Source: Streptomyces violaceusniger
GTDB lineage: Bacteria > Actinomycetota > Actinomycetes > Streptomycetales > Streptomycetaceae
Length of the DNA stretch: 64,000 nt
Direction: 5' to 3'
Assembly (NCBI GenBank): GCA_005405945.1
Contig: BJHW01000001.1
Span: forward strand, 682,001-746,000
The notes below the pieces were generated by a model. It did no database searches. It was not told the origin of the DNA and worked only from the letters and a program-made list of their open reading frames with translations. Made by a program: the position numbers and the translations under genes. Of the stretch, positions 15,634-29,700 are shown piece after piece; positions within the stretch are counted from its first letter, which is position 1, and every line of letters begins with the position of its first letter.

Positions 15634-18600
15634 TCACAGCACCGTCTGCTCGTCCCCGTGCTCGTCCTCGGCCAGCCACTCGGCCACCAGGGCACTCGTC
15701 CGCGAAGCGTGCTCCTCCAGCAGGGTGAAGTGATCACCAGCCGTGGTGCGGACATCCGCGCCCGTGACGACCGGTGCGGAGCCGTCCCCGGCCGGCAGGG
15801 GTACGTCGGCCCGTACGGACAGCACCGGCACCGGCGGCGGCGCCGCGGACCATTCCGCGAACAGATCGCAGTTCCAGGCCATCGCCGACAACCCGGTACC
15901 GGTCAGGCCGCGCACGACGTCGCGGCGGTCGGTCATGCCGCGCATCAGCGCGGCGACGAACTCGTCCATCCGGTCCGGCTCGGGCAGATACGTGTCCAGG
16001 AGCACGACCGACCGCAGCGGTGCGCCGCGTTCGCTCAGCAAAGCGGCCATCGCCAGGGCGAGCAGCCCTCCCGAGGAATATCCCACCAGGACGAACGGGT
16101 CGTCCCCGGTCCTGGCGAGGACCCGCTCGGTCTGCACCCGGGCCAGGACCTCCCCCGACTCCGCCAGTGGCTCGCCGTCGAGGAAGCCCGGGGTGGCCAG
16201 GACGTCGACCGTGCGCCTGCCCCGGAACCCGGAGGCGAACCGGGCGTAGGTGTAGGCCCCCGCCAGCGGCACCAAGGGGGTCGGACAGACCAGCCGGGGG
16301 GCCTCGGCACCCGACCCCAGCGGGGTGAAGGCGGGTGTGCCCGGTTCGGTGCGGAAGGTCGGGCGGTTGCGGGCGACCGTGCGCAGCAGGTCGAACGCCC
16401 GCTTCCCGTCGCCCGCCTCGAACGCCGCCGCGCACAGGTCGGCGACCAGGTCGGACGGCGGTGGTGCGGGCGCCGTCGCGGCGGGTTCGACGCTCAGATG
16501 GGTCAGGAGGTGCCGGGCGAGCCGGGCCGGAGTCGGGTGGTCGAAGGCGATCGAGGTGGGCAGCCTGAGCGAGGTGGCCGAGGCGAGGCGGTTGCGCAGT
16601 TCGACGGCGGTCAGCGAGTCCAGGCCCAGCTCCGCGAACAGGCCTGCCGGGTCGACCTCCTCGGTGCCCGCGTAGCCGAGTACGTCGGCCGCCGTGGCGC
16701 GCACCATCTCCAGCAGCCCTTCCTCGGTACGCACCGGCCTCGCGGCGGTGGTGCCCGCCGCCCTGCGCGGTCCGCGCACCAGCCCGGCCATCAGCCGGGG
16801 CGGATCCGGCAGCTCGCGGAACACCGCCAGGTTCAGCCGAGCGGCGACGACCTGGGCGTCCCCGCCGGCGGCCACGTTGTCGAAGATCGCATGGCCCTGC
16901 TCCTCGGCCAGCGGCATCAAGCCCGACCGCGCGAAGCGCGCGTGGTCAAGGCCCTCGGTCATCGCGCTGGGGAGGTCCCACAGCCCCCAGTCGATCGACA
17001 CCGCGGGCAGGCCCCGCGCCCGGCGGTGCCGGGCGAGGGCGTCGAGCACGGCGTTGGCGGCGGCGTAGTTCCCCTGCCCCGCCGCGCCGAACACCCCCGC
17101 GGCCGAGGAGAACAGCACGAACGCGCTGAGGTCCAGGTCCTGGGTCAGCTCGTGCAGCAGGCGCGCGCCCTGGACCTTGGGCCGCAGCACCGTCTCCAGC
17201 CGGTCGGCGTCGAGTTCGCCGATGGTCGCGTCGTCGAGCACGCCCGCGGCGTGCACCACGGCTGTGAGCGGGTGCGCCGCCGGGACGGCGTCGAGGACCC
17301 GGCCCAGTGCCGCGCGGTCGGCGATGTCGCAGGCGGTCACGGTGACCGAGGCACCGGCCCCGGTCAGTTCGTCCCGCAGTTCGCGAGCCCCGGGCGCGTC
17401 GATCCCCGTACGGCTCACCAGGACCAGACTGCGCACGCCGCGTGCCCGTACGAGATGCCGGGCCAGCGACGCGCCGAGTCCGCCGGTGCCACCGGTGAGC
17501 AGCACGGTGCCGTCCGGGTCGAGGTCCCGGCCGACGGTCAGCACCACCTTGCCCACGTGCCTGGCCTGGCTCAGATACCGGAACGCGCTCGGGGCGCGGC
17601 GTATGTCCCATGTGGTGACCGGCAGGGTCGCCAGCTTCCCGGTGTCGAACAGGGTGAGCAGTTCGGCCAGCATCTCGCCGATCCGCTCCTCGCCCGCGTC
17701 CGACAGGTCGAAGGGCAGGTACTCCACACCGGCGGGGCCGCTCTCGCGGATATCGGTCCTGCCCATCTCCGCGAACCGGCCGCCCGGGCGCAGCAGCCGC
17801 AGTGAGGCGTCCACGAACTCGCCCGCGAGCGAGTTCAGCACGGCGTCCACTCCCTTGCCGCCGGTGACCTCGGTGAAGGCCCGCTCGAAGTCGAGCGTCC
17901 GGGAGGAGGCGATGTGGTCCCGGGCGACTCCGAGTCCGGCGACGGCGTCCTGTTTGGGCTCGCTCGCGGTGGCGAACACCTCGGCGCCCCACACCGTGGC
18001 GAGCTGGATCGCCGCCATCCCGACCCCGCCCGCGCCCGAGTGCACCAGGAGCCGCTGCCCCGGCTGGATGCCCAGCAGATCGCGCAGTGCGTAGTGGGCG
18101 GTGAGGAACACGGCGGGCACGCTCGCCGCCCGGGCGAAGCCCCAGCCGTCGGGTATCCGCGCCAGCAAACGCTGGTCGGTGACGGCCGTCGAGCCGAACG
18201 CGGCGTCGGCGAGGCCGAACACCCGGTCGCCCGGGCGCAGGGAGCGCACGCCGGGACCGACGTCGAGCACGACTCCCGCGGCCTCCACGCCGAGCCGGGT
18301 CAGGTCACCGGGCACCATGCCCAGGGTGATCAGCACGTCCTTGAAGTTCACCCCGACGGCACGGACCGCGATGCGGACCTGTCCGTCGGTCAGCGGCTCG
18401 ACCGTACGGGGGGCCAGCGCGAGGTCGTCCAGGCTGCCGGTCGGCGAGGCGGTGAGGTTCCACGCCTCGGCGGCGGGCGGCTCCAGCGCGGCCGGCCGCC
18501 GGGTCAGCCGTGGCGCGTACCGGTCGGCACCCCGCAGGGCGACCTGCGGTTCCCCGGTCGCCAGGGCGTCGCCGAGGTCGGCCGTGGTCACGGGCCGGTC

Positions 18601-21600
18601 GCTGTCGAGCAGCACGAACCGTCCGGGGTGCTCGGACTGCGCGGTGCGCAGCAGCCCCCACACCGCGGCCCGGTCGGGCACCGGCTCGTCCGAGGGCCGC
18701 ACGGCCACCGCGCGATGCGTCAGGACCACGAGCGGTTCGGGACGGTCGGCGGCGATCACGGCCTGTACGGCGGCCAGGATCCGGGGCAGTGAGGACGCGT
18801 CGACGGCCGTCAGCACGATCGACGTACCCGGGGCACGGCGGACGGCTCGGCGAACGCGGGAACGCCGAGACCGTGGTCGGCGTCGGGGCCGTCGAGCACC
18901 GCCCACTCCCGGTCGGCGGCGGGTTCCGGCTCCGGAAGCGGGGCCCAGTCCACGGTGAACAGCGAGTCCGCGGGCACGGCGCCCGTGCCCGGCCGGGCGA
19001 ACGGCCGGGTGAGCAGCCTGCCCGCGCGGAACACGAGGGTTCCCTCGTGGTCGACGGCGGTGATCGACATCGCGCCGGACCCGGCCGGGGCGAGGCGGAC
19101 GAACAGCTCCCGGGCGCCGTGTGCGTGCAGTTCGGCATCGGACCACAGGAACGGCAGCCCCGGCTCGTCCCCACCGGCCAGCGTCATCGCCTGGCAGGCC
19201 GCGTCCAGCAGCGCGGGATGCAGCTGGAACCCGTCAGTGGGGACCGTGTCGTCCAAGGCGACCTCGGCAAACAGCTCGTCACCTGACCGCCAGGCCGCGC
19301 GCATGCCACGGAACGACGCGCCGTACCGGTAGCCGACGCTGTCGAGTGCACTGTAGAAGTCGTCCACTGCGACCGGTTCGGCGTCCGGCGGCAGCACCGA
19401 CGTCACCGGAGGAACCGGCGACGCCGACACCGAGAGCCGGCCGGTGGCGTGCCGCGCCCAGTCGTGCTCGCCCCGGCTGTGCACGGAGAACGGCCGGTCC
19501 CCCGACGCGTCGGGGCCGTGTACGGTCAGCTGGATCCGGATGTCGCCGCCGGTCAGTACCAGCGGTGTTTCCAGGACGAGTTCGGCGACTCCATGGCAGC
19601 CGGTCTCGTCGGCGGCCCGGACCGCCATCTCCAGGAACGCGGTGCCCGGCAGCAGCACCGAGTCCCGCACCACATGGTCGGCCAGCCATGGGTGGGTCCG
19701 GGTGGAGAAGGTGCTGGTGAACACCACGTCCGAGGAGCCCGCGAGCTCCTCGGCGGGGCCCAGCAGCGGGTGGGTCTGGCCGGGGCGCCGCGATGGCCCG
19801 GCCGTCGGCCAGAACCGCTTGCGCTGGAAGGCGTACGTCGGCAGCGCGACGGCCCTGCCGCCGGGCAGCGCGGGGCGCCAGTCGACCGCCACCCCGTGGG
19901 TGTGCGCGTCGGCGAGCGAGCGCAGGAAGCGGTCCATGTCGCCGTCGTCGCGGCGCAGCGACGCGACGGTGTGCACCTGCTGGTCCAGCGCTTCCGCCGT
20001 CTGGTGGAGGGCCGCGGCCAGCAGCGGGCGCGGGCTCATCTCGATGAACACCGTGTGCCCGTCCGCGATCAGCCGGCGGCCTGCCGTCTCGAACAGCACC
20101 GGGTCGCGCAGATTGCGGTACCAGTAGGGCGCGTCGAGGGCCGCGGTGTCCAGCCTCCCCCGGTCACCGTGGAGTAGAACGGGACGTCGGCGCCCTGGGG
20201 GCTCAGTCCGGCCAGCTCCGCGAGCAGCGCGTCCTCGGCCGCCTCGACGGCGGAGGTGTGCGAGGCATAGTCCATCGGCACCCGTTTGGCCGCGGGCACC
20301 GCTTCCAGCACGCGCTCGAGTGCGCTGTTGGCCCCGGCGACCACCGTGGACGAGGGCCCGTTGAACGCGGCGATCTCGACCCCGTCGAAGCGGATGTGTT
20401 CGGCGGCGACCGGAACGGACAGCACTCCATGGTCGCCGGACAGGCGGTCGGCGATCACCCTGCCGCGTCGCACGACCGCGACCGCCGCCTGTTCGACGGT
20501 CAGCGCGCCCGCCACGCACGCGGCGGCGTACTCACCGAGGGAATGCCCGACCACGGCGGCCGGGGTCACGTCGTAGGACTCCCACAGCCGGGCCAGCGAC
20601 ACCATGACCGCGAACAGGGCGGGCTGGACGACGTCGGCCCGCCGCAGCATGTCCTCCTCGCCGAGCACCTCCAGCAGGTCCCATTCGGCCTCGGTGGCCA
20701 TCGCCCGCGCGCACTCGGCCATCGAGGCCGCGAACACGGGCGAGGACTCGATCAGCGCGCGTCCCATCCCGGCCCAGCTGGAGCCCTGGCCGGGGAAGAC
20801 GAAGACGGGGCGCGGGTCCTGGGCGGCGGCAGCGGCGGAGACCACCGATGGGGTGGTGGTGCCCGTCGCCAGCGCGGTGAGTGCGGCGGCCAGTTCGGCG
20901 CGGTCCCGGCCGAGGGCCACGGCCCGGTGGGATTGCTGCGAGCGCGTGGTGACCAGGGACCAGCCGATGTCGACCGGATCGGCCCCGCCGTCCAGCAGCG
21001 CGGACAGCCGCCTCGCCTGCTCCGCGAGGGCGTCCGGCCCCCGGCCGGACACGGCCAGCGGAATCAGCGCCGTCTCCGCGGTCGCCCGCGGCTCGGCGCG
21101 CGGTGGGGTGTCCGCCTCCAGCACGACGTGCGCGTTGGTGCCCGAGATGCCGAACGCGGAGACTCCGGCCCGGCGCGGTGCGCCGGTTTCGGGCCACGGG
21201 GTCCTGCCGCGGGCCAGCTCGACGCTGCCCGCCGTCCAGTCCACATGGGACGACGCCGTGCCGGCGTGCAGGGTCGCGGGCACCGTGCCGTGGTGCAGGG
21301 CCAGCGCCGTCTTGATCACGCCCGCGACGCCGGCGGCGGCCTGGGTGTGGCCGATGTTGGACTTCAGCGTCCCGATGAGCAGCGGCCGTGCCCGGTCCTG
21401 CCCGTAGGCCGCCAGCAGGGCGTGGGCCTCGATCGGGTCGCCGAGTGGTGTCCCGGTGCCGTGCGCCTCGACCACGTCGACGTCCCGCGGGGACAGGCGC
21501 GCGTTCGCCAGGGCCTGGCGGATGACCTCCCGCTGGGCACGGCCGTTGGGCGCCGACAGGCCGTTGGACAGGCCGTCCTGATTGATCGCCGAGCCACGCA

Positions 21601-24600
21601 CCACGGCCCATACGCGGCGCCCCGCGGCACGGGCGTCGGACAGCCGCTGGAGCACGAGCATGCCCGCGCCCTCGGCGAATCCGGTGCCGTCCGCGGAGTC
21701 CGAGAACGCCTTGCACAGGCCGTCGGGGGCCAGTCCGCCCTGGCGGGAGAACTCGGTCAGGCCCGTGGGGGTGGTCATGACCGTCACCCCTCCCACGAGC
21801 GCCGTGGCGCACTCGCCGTTCCGCAGGGACTGCGCGGCCAGGTGCAGGGCGACCAGACCGGAGGAGCACGCGGTGTCGACGGTGACGGCGGGTCCCTCGA
21901 GTCCGAGCGCGTACGCCACCCGGCCGGAGAGCACCGAGCCCGCGCTGCCCGTGCCCGCGTGACCGGCGGCGCTGTCGGCCGCGGCCCCGGTCAGGAGCGC
22001 GTAGTAGTCCTGGCCGGTGCTGCCGAGGAACACACCGGTGCGGCTGCCGGCCAGGCTGCCGGGCGCGATGCCGCCGTGCTCGAGCGCCTCCCACGAGGTC
22101 TCCAGGACCAGCCGCTGCTGCGGGTCCATGGCCATGGCCTCCCGGGGGAGATCCCGAAGAACTCCGCGTCGAAGGCCGCGATGTCGTCCAGGTAGGAGGC
22201 CGTGGTCACACAGTCGGCGGGCAGTGCGGCGAGGTCCCACCCCCGCTCGGGCGGCGGCGGTCCCACCGTGGTGCGTTCCTCGGCGAGCAGGTCCCACAGC
22301 TCGTCGGGCGAGGTGACACCGCCGGGGAGGCGGCAGGCCATTCCGACGATGACCACGGGGTCGGCGGTGAGGTCCGGGCCGGCCACCGGGTGCGCCGGGG
22401 TCCCGTCCGGACTGCCGCCACCGAGCTCCGCGCGCACGTGGTCGGCGAGCGCGGCGGGCGTCGGGTGGTCGTAGACCACGGTGGTCACCAGGGACAGCCC
22501 CGTCGCGGCGTTGAGGCGGTTGCGGAACTCGACGGCGGTCACCGAGTCGAATCCCAGTTCGTTGAACGGCCGGTACGGCTCGACCTGCGTCCCGGAGGCG
22601 TAGCCGAGGACCGCCGCGGTCTGGGCGCGTACGACCGCGAGCGGATCGGTGGCCTCCGCCGGAGCGGTCTCGGTGGTGAGCAGCGACCTGACCTCGGGGA
22701 TCCGCGAGAGCGCCGGGTTCGGCCGGGACGCGGTGACCGCCGTGTGGTAGCGGTCCCACTCGATGTCGGCCAGCACGATTGCGGCGTCGCCGTGTTCCAC
22801 TGCCGTCCGCATCGCCGCCGTGGCGTCCCGCGGGGACATTCCCGGTACTCCGTGCCGTCGCGCGGCCTCTCCGAGGGGGCCGTCGCCCATTCCGTCCCCG
22901 GCCCACACCCCCCAGCCGATCGACGTGGCCGGCAGTCCCTCGGCCCGCCGCTGTTCGGCCAGCGCGTCCAGGTAGGCGTTGGCCGGTGCGTAGGTGCCCT
23001 GGCCCGCGGCGCCGACCGTGCCGGCGAGCGAGGAGAACAGCACGAACGCGTCGAGGTCCAGGTCGCGGGTGAGCTCGTGCAGGTTGGCCGCGCCCCGTGC
23101 CTTGACCGCCAGGACCCGGTCGAACTGTTCCATGGTCAGGGTGTCGATCGCGGCGTCGTCCAGTACGGCGGCGGTGTGCACCACGGTGCGCAGCGGTGCC
23201 GCCGGGTCGATGGAGTCGATCACCCGGGCGAGGGCGGCGCGGTCGGACAGGTCGCAGGGGACGATGCTGAGTCGCGTGCCCGAGTCGGCGAGGTCCGCGG
23301 CCAGTTCGTGCGCGCCGGGAGCGTCCGTCCCGCGCCTGTTCACCACGATCACGTGCTCCGCGCCCTCGGCCGCCAGCCACCGCACGACATGGCTGCCGAG
23401 CCCTCCGGTGCCACCGGTCACCAGGGCGGTGTCGCGGACCTGCCAGTCTCCTCCGCCCTCCGGATCCACGGGGGCGCGCACGATCCGCCGTCCGAACGCT
23501 CCGGTGCGGTCGATGCGGACCTGGTCCTCGTGGGTGTCGCCCAGCAGCACGGCGGCGATCCGGCGTTGGCCGGTGTCGTCCAGCGGCTGCGGCAGGTCGA
23601 TGAGACCGCCCCAGGCGCGCGGCCGCTCGAACCCGGCCACCCTGCCGAATCCCCAGGTCATCGCCTGCGCCGGGGATCGTGTCGCGTCCCTGGTCACACA
23701 CCACAGCGGTGCTTCGACGCCCGCCGCGCCCAACTGCCGCACCAGCCGCACGGTCCGGGCGAAGCCCGCGGGAACGGCGGGGTGGTCCGGCTCGGGGTCC
23801 TCGTCGTGGGCCAGCAGCGCGAGGACGCCGGTCGGCTTGGGTACGGCGGCGAGGTCGAGCTCGCCCGGCGCCCGGACGACCACCTCGGCGCCGTACCGCC
23901 GCAGCGCGTCGAGGACGCTGTCGGACCAGGCGTCGGCCCCGTCCATGACGACCAGCCAGGTACCGGCCAGGACCGGATCGGCGGACAGCCGCAGCGGCGT
24001 CCAGTCGGTCCGGTACCGCAACCGGTCGAGGGGGCTCGCCGCGGGTGCGGGGTCCCCGGTCGTCCGCTCCTCGGGGGCCACCCAGTAGCGCTCGCGCTGA
24101 AACGGGTACGTCGGCAGGTCCACGGCGCGGGCCTCGGGCAGCGCCGCGGTCCAGTCCACCGGCAGGCCGTGCAGGTCGGCGGCGGCCAGCGAGGCAAGCA
24201 TCCGGTGCAGCCCGCCGTCGTCGCGGCGCAGGGTGTCCAGCACCGGGCCCGCGGCGGTGATGTGCGCGAGCACCGGGTGCGGGCTGACCTCGACCATGAT
24301 CCCGTGTCCGTCCGTCACGAGGACGTCCACCGTGTCGGCGAAGTTCACCGTCCGCCGCAGGTTGCGGCACCAGTACCCGGCGTCCAGCTCCTCGGTGTCC
24401 AGGCGGGAGGTGGTCACCGTGGAGTAGAACGGCACCTTCCCCGGACGGGGCCGCACCGGTGCCAGCGCCTCCAGCAGATCGGCCTCGATCCCGTCGACAT
24501 GGGGCGAGTGGGCGGCGAAGTCCACCCCGGCGAGCCGCCAGCGCATGATCCCGGCGGCGGACAGCCGGCGCTCGATGGCGTCCAGCGCCGCCGGGTCACC

Positions 24601-26744
24601 GGAGACGGTCACGTTCTGCGGCCCGTTGACGGCCGCGATGGACACGGCGTCCGTCCCGTCGTCCGCCAGCAGTTCGCGCACACGGTCCGGCGAGGCCATC
24701 ACCGTCATCATCGCCCCGCGCCCGGACAGCCGCTCGTGGATGAGGCGGCTGCGCAGCGCCACGACACGGGCGCCGTCCTCCAGGGACAGGCCACCGCTGA
24801 CGCAGGCGGCGGCGATCTCGCCCTGGGAATGGCCGATCACCGCGGCGGGCTCGACACCGAACGAGCGCCACAGCGCGGCGAGCGAGACCATGACCGCCCA
24901 CAGCGCCGGCTGTACGACCTCGGCCCGGGCCAGCGCCCGCTCGTCGGACAGCGCCTCCCGCAGCGGCCAGTCGACGTACGCGGACAGCGCCTGCTCACAC
25001 TCCCGCATGGCCTCGGCGAACACCGGTGACTCGTCCCACAGCCGAGCGCCCATCGCGGTCCACTGGGAGCCATGTCCGGGGAAGACGAACGCGACCCGCT
25101 CCCGGCGGGGCGGGCGGACGGCGCCGAGCGCCCGCTCCCCCAGGGCGACGGCGTGCAGCGCCTCGAGCGCCTCGGCACGGCTCCGCACCGGCAGTACGGC
25201 CCGGTGCGGAAACCGCGCGCGCGTGGTCGCCAGCGTGAACGCGACATCGGCGAGCGGCTCCTCGCGCTCGAGCAGATGCGCGCGCAGCCGGGCCGCCTGG
25301 GCCCGCAGGGCGCTGTCGGTCCTGCCGGACAGGATGAACGGCACCGGGCCGGAGAGCTCGGTGCGGGGCCGTTCCCCGGGCGCGGGAACGCTCTCGACGA
25401 TGACGTGCGCATTGGTCCCGCTGATCCCGAACGAGGAGATACCGGCCCGGCGCGGGCGGTCGGCGGCGGGCCACGGCCGGGCCTCGCGCAGCAGGCGCAC
25501 CGGTCCGGTGGACCAGTCGACATGCCGGGACGGCCGGTCGGCGTGCAGGGTCTTCGGCAGCCGGCCCGCGCGCAGCGCCTGCACCATCTTGATCAGGCCG
25601 ACCAGACCGGCGGCCGACTGCGTGTGCCCGACATTGGACTTCACCGAGCCCAGCCACAGGGGGTGCTCGCGGTTCCGGCCGTAGGTGGCCAGCAGGGCGT
25701 CCGCCTCGATCGGGTCGCCCAGGGTGGTGCCCGTACCGTGCGCCTCGACGGCGTCGACCTCGTCGGCACGGACCCCCGCGTCGGCGAGTGCCTGCCGGAT
25801 CACCTCCTCCTGCGCGGCGCCGTTGGGCGCGGACAGCCCGTTGGAGGCGCCGTCCTGGTTGATCGCGGACCCTCGCACCACGGCGAGTACCGGATGTCCG
25901 AGCCGCTGGGCGTCGGACAGCCGCTCGACGAGCACCGCCGCGACGCCCTCGCCGAAGTTGGTGCCGTCGGCGGCGTCGGCGAACGCCTTGCAGCGTCCGT
26001 CGGCGGCCAGGCCGCCCTGCTTGGCGATTTCGACGAAGCCGTAGGGCGCGGACATCACCGAGACGCCGGCGACCAGCGCCTTCGAGCAGTCGCCCGTGCG
26101 CAGCGCCTGGGTGGCCAGATGCAGGGCGACCAGGCCCGAGGAGCAGGCGGTGTCGACGGTGACGGCGGGCCCACGCAGGCCGAAGGTGTAGGCGATCCGC
26201 CCGGAGGTGACGCTCGGCGCGGTACCGGTGGCGACATAGCCCTCCGCGGCGTCCGGGTTGTCCAGGAGGCGGATCAGGTAGTCGCCCGGTCCCGCGCCGA
26301 CGAATACGCCCGTGCCGCTGTCCCGCAGCGCGTCGGGCGCGAACCCGGCGCGTTCGAACACCTCCCAGGCGGCCTCCAACAGCAGCCGCTGCTGAGGGTC
26401 CATCGCGGCCGCTTCACGGGGGAGATGCCGAACAGGTTCGCGTCGAATCCGCCCACGTCGTCGACGAAGTAGGCGTCCGTGACGAAGGGGCTGAGGGACT
26501 CCAGATCCCAGTTCCGGTCCCGGGGCAGCGGCGTGAGCACGTCCGCGCCGGAGTCGACCAGCTGCCACAGCTTCTCCGGCGAGTCGGCGCCGCCGGGCAG
26601 CCGGCAGGCCATCGCCACCACGGCGATCGGCTCCGTGGCCGCTTCGGTCAGGGCCCGGTTGTGCTCCCGTAGTCGCTCGGCCTCCTTGACCGATGAGCGC
26701 AGCGCGTCGACGAGGCGGTCGGGTGAGACGGTCATGTCGGTCAT
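15634..26744 (-). CDS. Modular type I PKS, modules M9-M10 with terminal thioesterase (P7)
   Basis: The start is the ATG at 26744 (overlapping the upstream stop) or, better placed after GAAGGA, 26735. With four single bases restored (runs at 26418-26422, 22144-22148, 20157-20161, 18830-18833) it is about 3700 residues. Layout: N-terminal coiled docking helix; M9 = KS (DTACSSG), AT (GHSQG, with FAAH in place of YASH near 24510), KR (NADPH site near 23410, LDD motif), ACP (GFDSV); M10 = KS (DTACSSG), AT (GHSLG, YASH), DH ([10 protein letters not shown], so Asp replaces the motif Gly), ER ([13 protein letters not shown]; Val at the stereo-diagnostic LGMV site), KR, ACP (GLDSL) and TE (GYSSGG; later His in AGDHF). 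The TE shows this is the last enzyme of the line. Confidence 0.93.
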
Positions 26745-29700
26745 CCTTCGGATGTGTGCGGTTCGGCCGTGCCGAGCGCGAGGGACATCAGCTCCTCCAC
26801 GCCGAGGCCGTCGATGTCCACGTCGGTCAGCGCCCCGTCGCGCCTTCGCTCCTCCCCGGCCTGCTCCGAAGCCGCGTCGGCCTGAGGCGCCTCGGCCTCG
26901 GGCGCGTCGGCCTCGGGAAACAGCTCGGCGGCCAGCTTCCGGGCCAGCGCCTGGGGGCTGGGGTGGCTGAACACCGTCGTGGCGGGCAGCCGGAGCCCCG
27001 TGGCCGCGTTGAGGCGGTTGCGCAGTTCGACCGCGCTGAGCGAGTCGAAACCGATCTCGCCGAACGCCCTCAGCGGGTCCACCCGGTCGGCGTCGTGTCC
27101 GAGAACCGCGGCCGTGTGCGCACACACCAGGTCGGTCAGCACCTGTACCCGCTCGGCGGCGGGGACATCGGCCAGCAGGTCGGCGGTCGAGGTCTCGGCC
27201 ACGGGCGTCGCGGCGACCACCCGGCGGACCCGGCGGCGCACCAGGTCGCGCCACAGCGGCGGCGGTTCCGTCTCGCCGGACGGATCGACGTCGATGGGCA
27301 GCAGCAGTGCCTCGTCGCGGGAGAGTGCCCGGTCGAACAGGTCGAGCGCGGCCGCCGCGGACAGCGCGCGAACACCGGAACGGGCGATTCGCGCCCGGCC
27401 GGTCTCGCTGAGCGTCGCGGTCAGTTCGCTGGTGTCCGCCCAGAGCCCCCAGGCCAGCGACTGTGCGGGCAGGCCCTCGGCGGCCCTGCGTGCGGCCAGT
27501 GCGTCGAGGAACGCGTTGGCGGCGGCGTAGTTCGCCTGTCCGGCGTTGCCGGTGACGCCCGCCGCCGAGGAGAACATCACGAAGCCCGCGAGGTCGTCCG
27601 GCCGGGTCAGCTCGTCGAGTACCGCGGCGCCGTCGACCTTGGGGCGGAACACCGCATCGACGTCGGTCCGGTCGAGCGACCCGACCAGACCGTCGCTGAG
27701 GGTACCGGCGGCGTGCACGACGGCGGTGAGGGGACGCTGCGGCGGTATCGCGGCCAGGACGCCGCGCACCGCCTCCCGGTCGGCGACGTCACAGGCCGCG
27801 AAGGTCACCGAGGACGCGCCGAGGGCGGTGAGCTCCGCCTCCAGCGCGGCGGCTGTCTCCGCGTCCCCGCCCCGGCGGCTGAGCAGCAGCAGATGCCGGA
27901 CCCCGCGCTCGGCGACCAGGTGCCGGGCGAGTACGCCGCCCAGCGTGCCGCTCGCGCCGGTGAGCAGCACCGTCCCCGCCGGATCCCATGGCCGGGGCAC
28001 GGTGAGGACGACCTTGCCGACGTGGCGCGCCTGGCTGACGTACCGCAGCGCCTCCGCGGCGCGGCGGACGTCCCACGCGCGGACCGGCAGCGGGGTCAGC
28101 GCGCCCCGCCCGATCAGGGCGGCCAGTTCGGCCAGCATCGCCTGGATCCGGTCGGCACCGGCGTCGAGGACCAGGTCGAACGCCCGGTAGCGCACCGAGG
28201 GGTGGTGCAGCCCGACCTCGTCGGCGTCGCGGATATCGGTCTTGCCCATCTCCAGGAACCGGCCTCCCTCGGCGGTCAGCCGCAGGGAGGCGTCGACGAA
28301 CTCGCCGGTCAGCGAGTTCAGTACGACATCGATCCGGCTCTCTCCGAGCACCTCCCGGAAGGCGTGCTCGAACCGGGTGGTCCGCGAGGACGCCAGATGG
28401 GAGGCGCTGACACCGGCGGCCCGCACCTCGGACCACTTCGCCGGGCCGGCCGTGGCGAATACCTCGGCCCCCAGGTGCCGTGCGATCTGTACGGCGGCCA
28501 TACCGACGCCGCCGGCCGCCGCGTGGATCAGCACCCGGTCACCGGGGCGGACGCCTCCGAGGTCGGTGAGCCCGTAGTAGGCGGTGAGGAAGGCGACCGG
28601 CGCCGCCGCTCCCTGGGCGTACGTCCAGCCGGTGGGCAACGGCACCAGCGTGCGGTGGTCGGCCACGGCGACCGGCCCGGCGTAGGCGCCGGTGACCAGC
28701 CCCATCACCCGGTCGCCGACCGAGAGGCCGGTGACGCCCGGCCCGACCTCGGTGACCACACCGGCCGCCTCGCCGCCCGCGGGCCGGTCCCCACCGGGCA
28801 CCACGTCGAGGGCGACCAGGACTTCCCGGAAGTTGACGCCCATCGCGCGTACGGCCAGGCGAACCTGGCCCTCCCCCAGTGGCGCCAGCGCGTCGGGCGC
28901 GGGCACGATGCCCAGGTCGTCCAGGGTGTGCGCGGAGTCCAGGTCCACGCTCCACGCCTCGGCGTCCGCCGGCACGGTGAGGGCGGGAAGGGGGCGTGCT
29001 CCGCGAGACGGGGCACGAACAGCCCGTCGCCCCGCACGGCGACGACGGGTTCGTCACCGGGGACGACGACGACGGCGGCGGCGGGCGGCAGCGCCGGCGG
29101 ATCGGCGTCGGGATCGAGGTCGATGACCAGGAAGCGCCCCGGGTGCTCGCTCTGCGCCGAACGGATGAACCCCGCGGCGGCGGCCGCGGCCGGATCGGGC
29201 CCCCGGCGCTGGCCGGCCGGGAACGCTCCCCTGGTCACGAACGCGAGCGTCGCGTCGGCGAATGTGTCGTCGGACAGCCACGTCCGGATGGCGGCCATGG
29301 CGTGTCCGGTGAGCTCGTACCCGTCGGCCACCGCGTCGCCGGACCGCGGCACGAGAGGCAGCAGTACGGCATCGGGCACGGTGCCGGTGCCCATCGCGGC
29401 CGCCAGCGTGTCCAGTCCGGCGTACGGGTGGGCGTCGAGACCGTCGAAGGGGGACGGGGCGGATTCGTCGGGCTCCGGCCAACCCGGAAGGACGGCCGTC
29501 CTCGGCGGGGGCGAGGTGTCCGCGGGCGCCGGTATCCGGGTGTCCACGGGCGCCGGTACCCAGTCGACGCGCAGCAGCTTCGCGGTCGATCCGCGGTGGG
29601 TGGACATCGGCCTGCCGGCGGGGAGCTTCATGGTGACGACCTCGCCGATAGCCAGCACCTGGACGCCCAGGGAGTCGGTGGCCAGCAATGACACACCGCT

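Noticed and set aside
15634..26744. Reading the last PKS gene as five separate truncated genes
   Set aside because: Breaks fall inside domains (KS, AT, linker) with perfect continuation in the next frame, and four restored bases give a whole number of codons.
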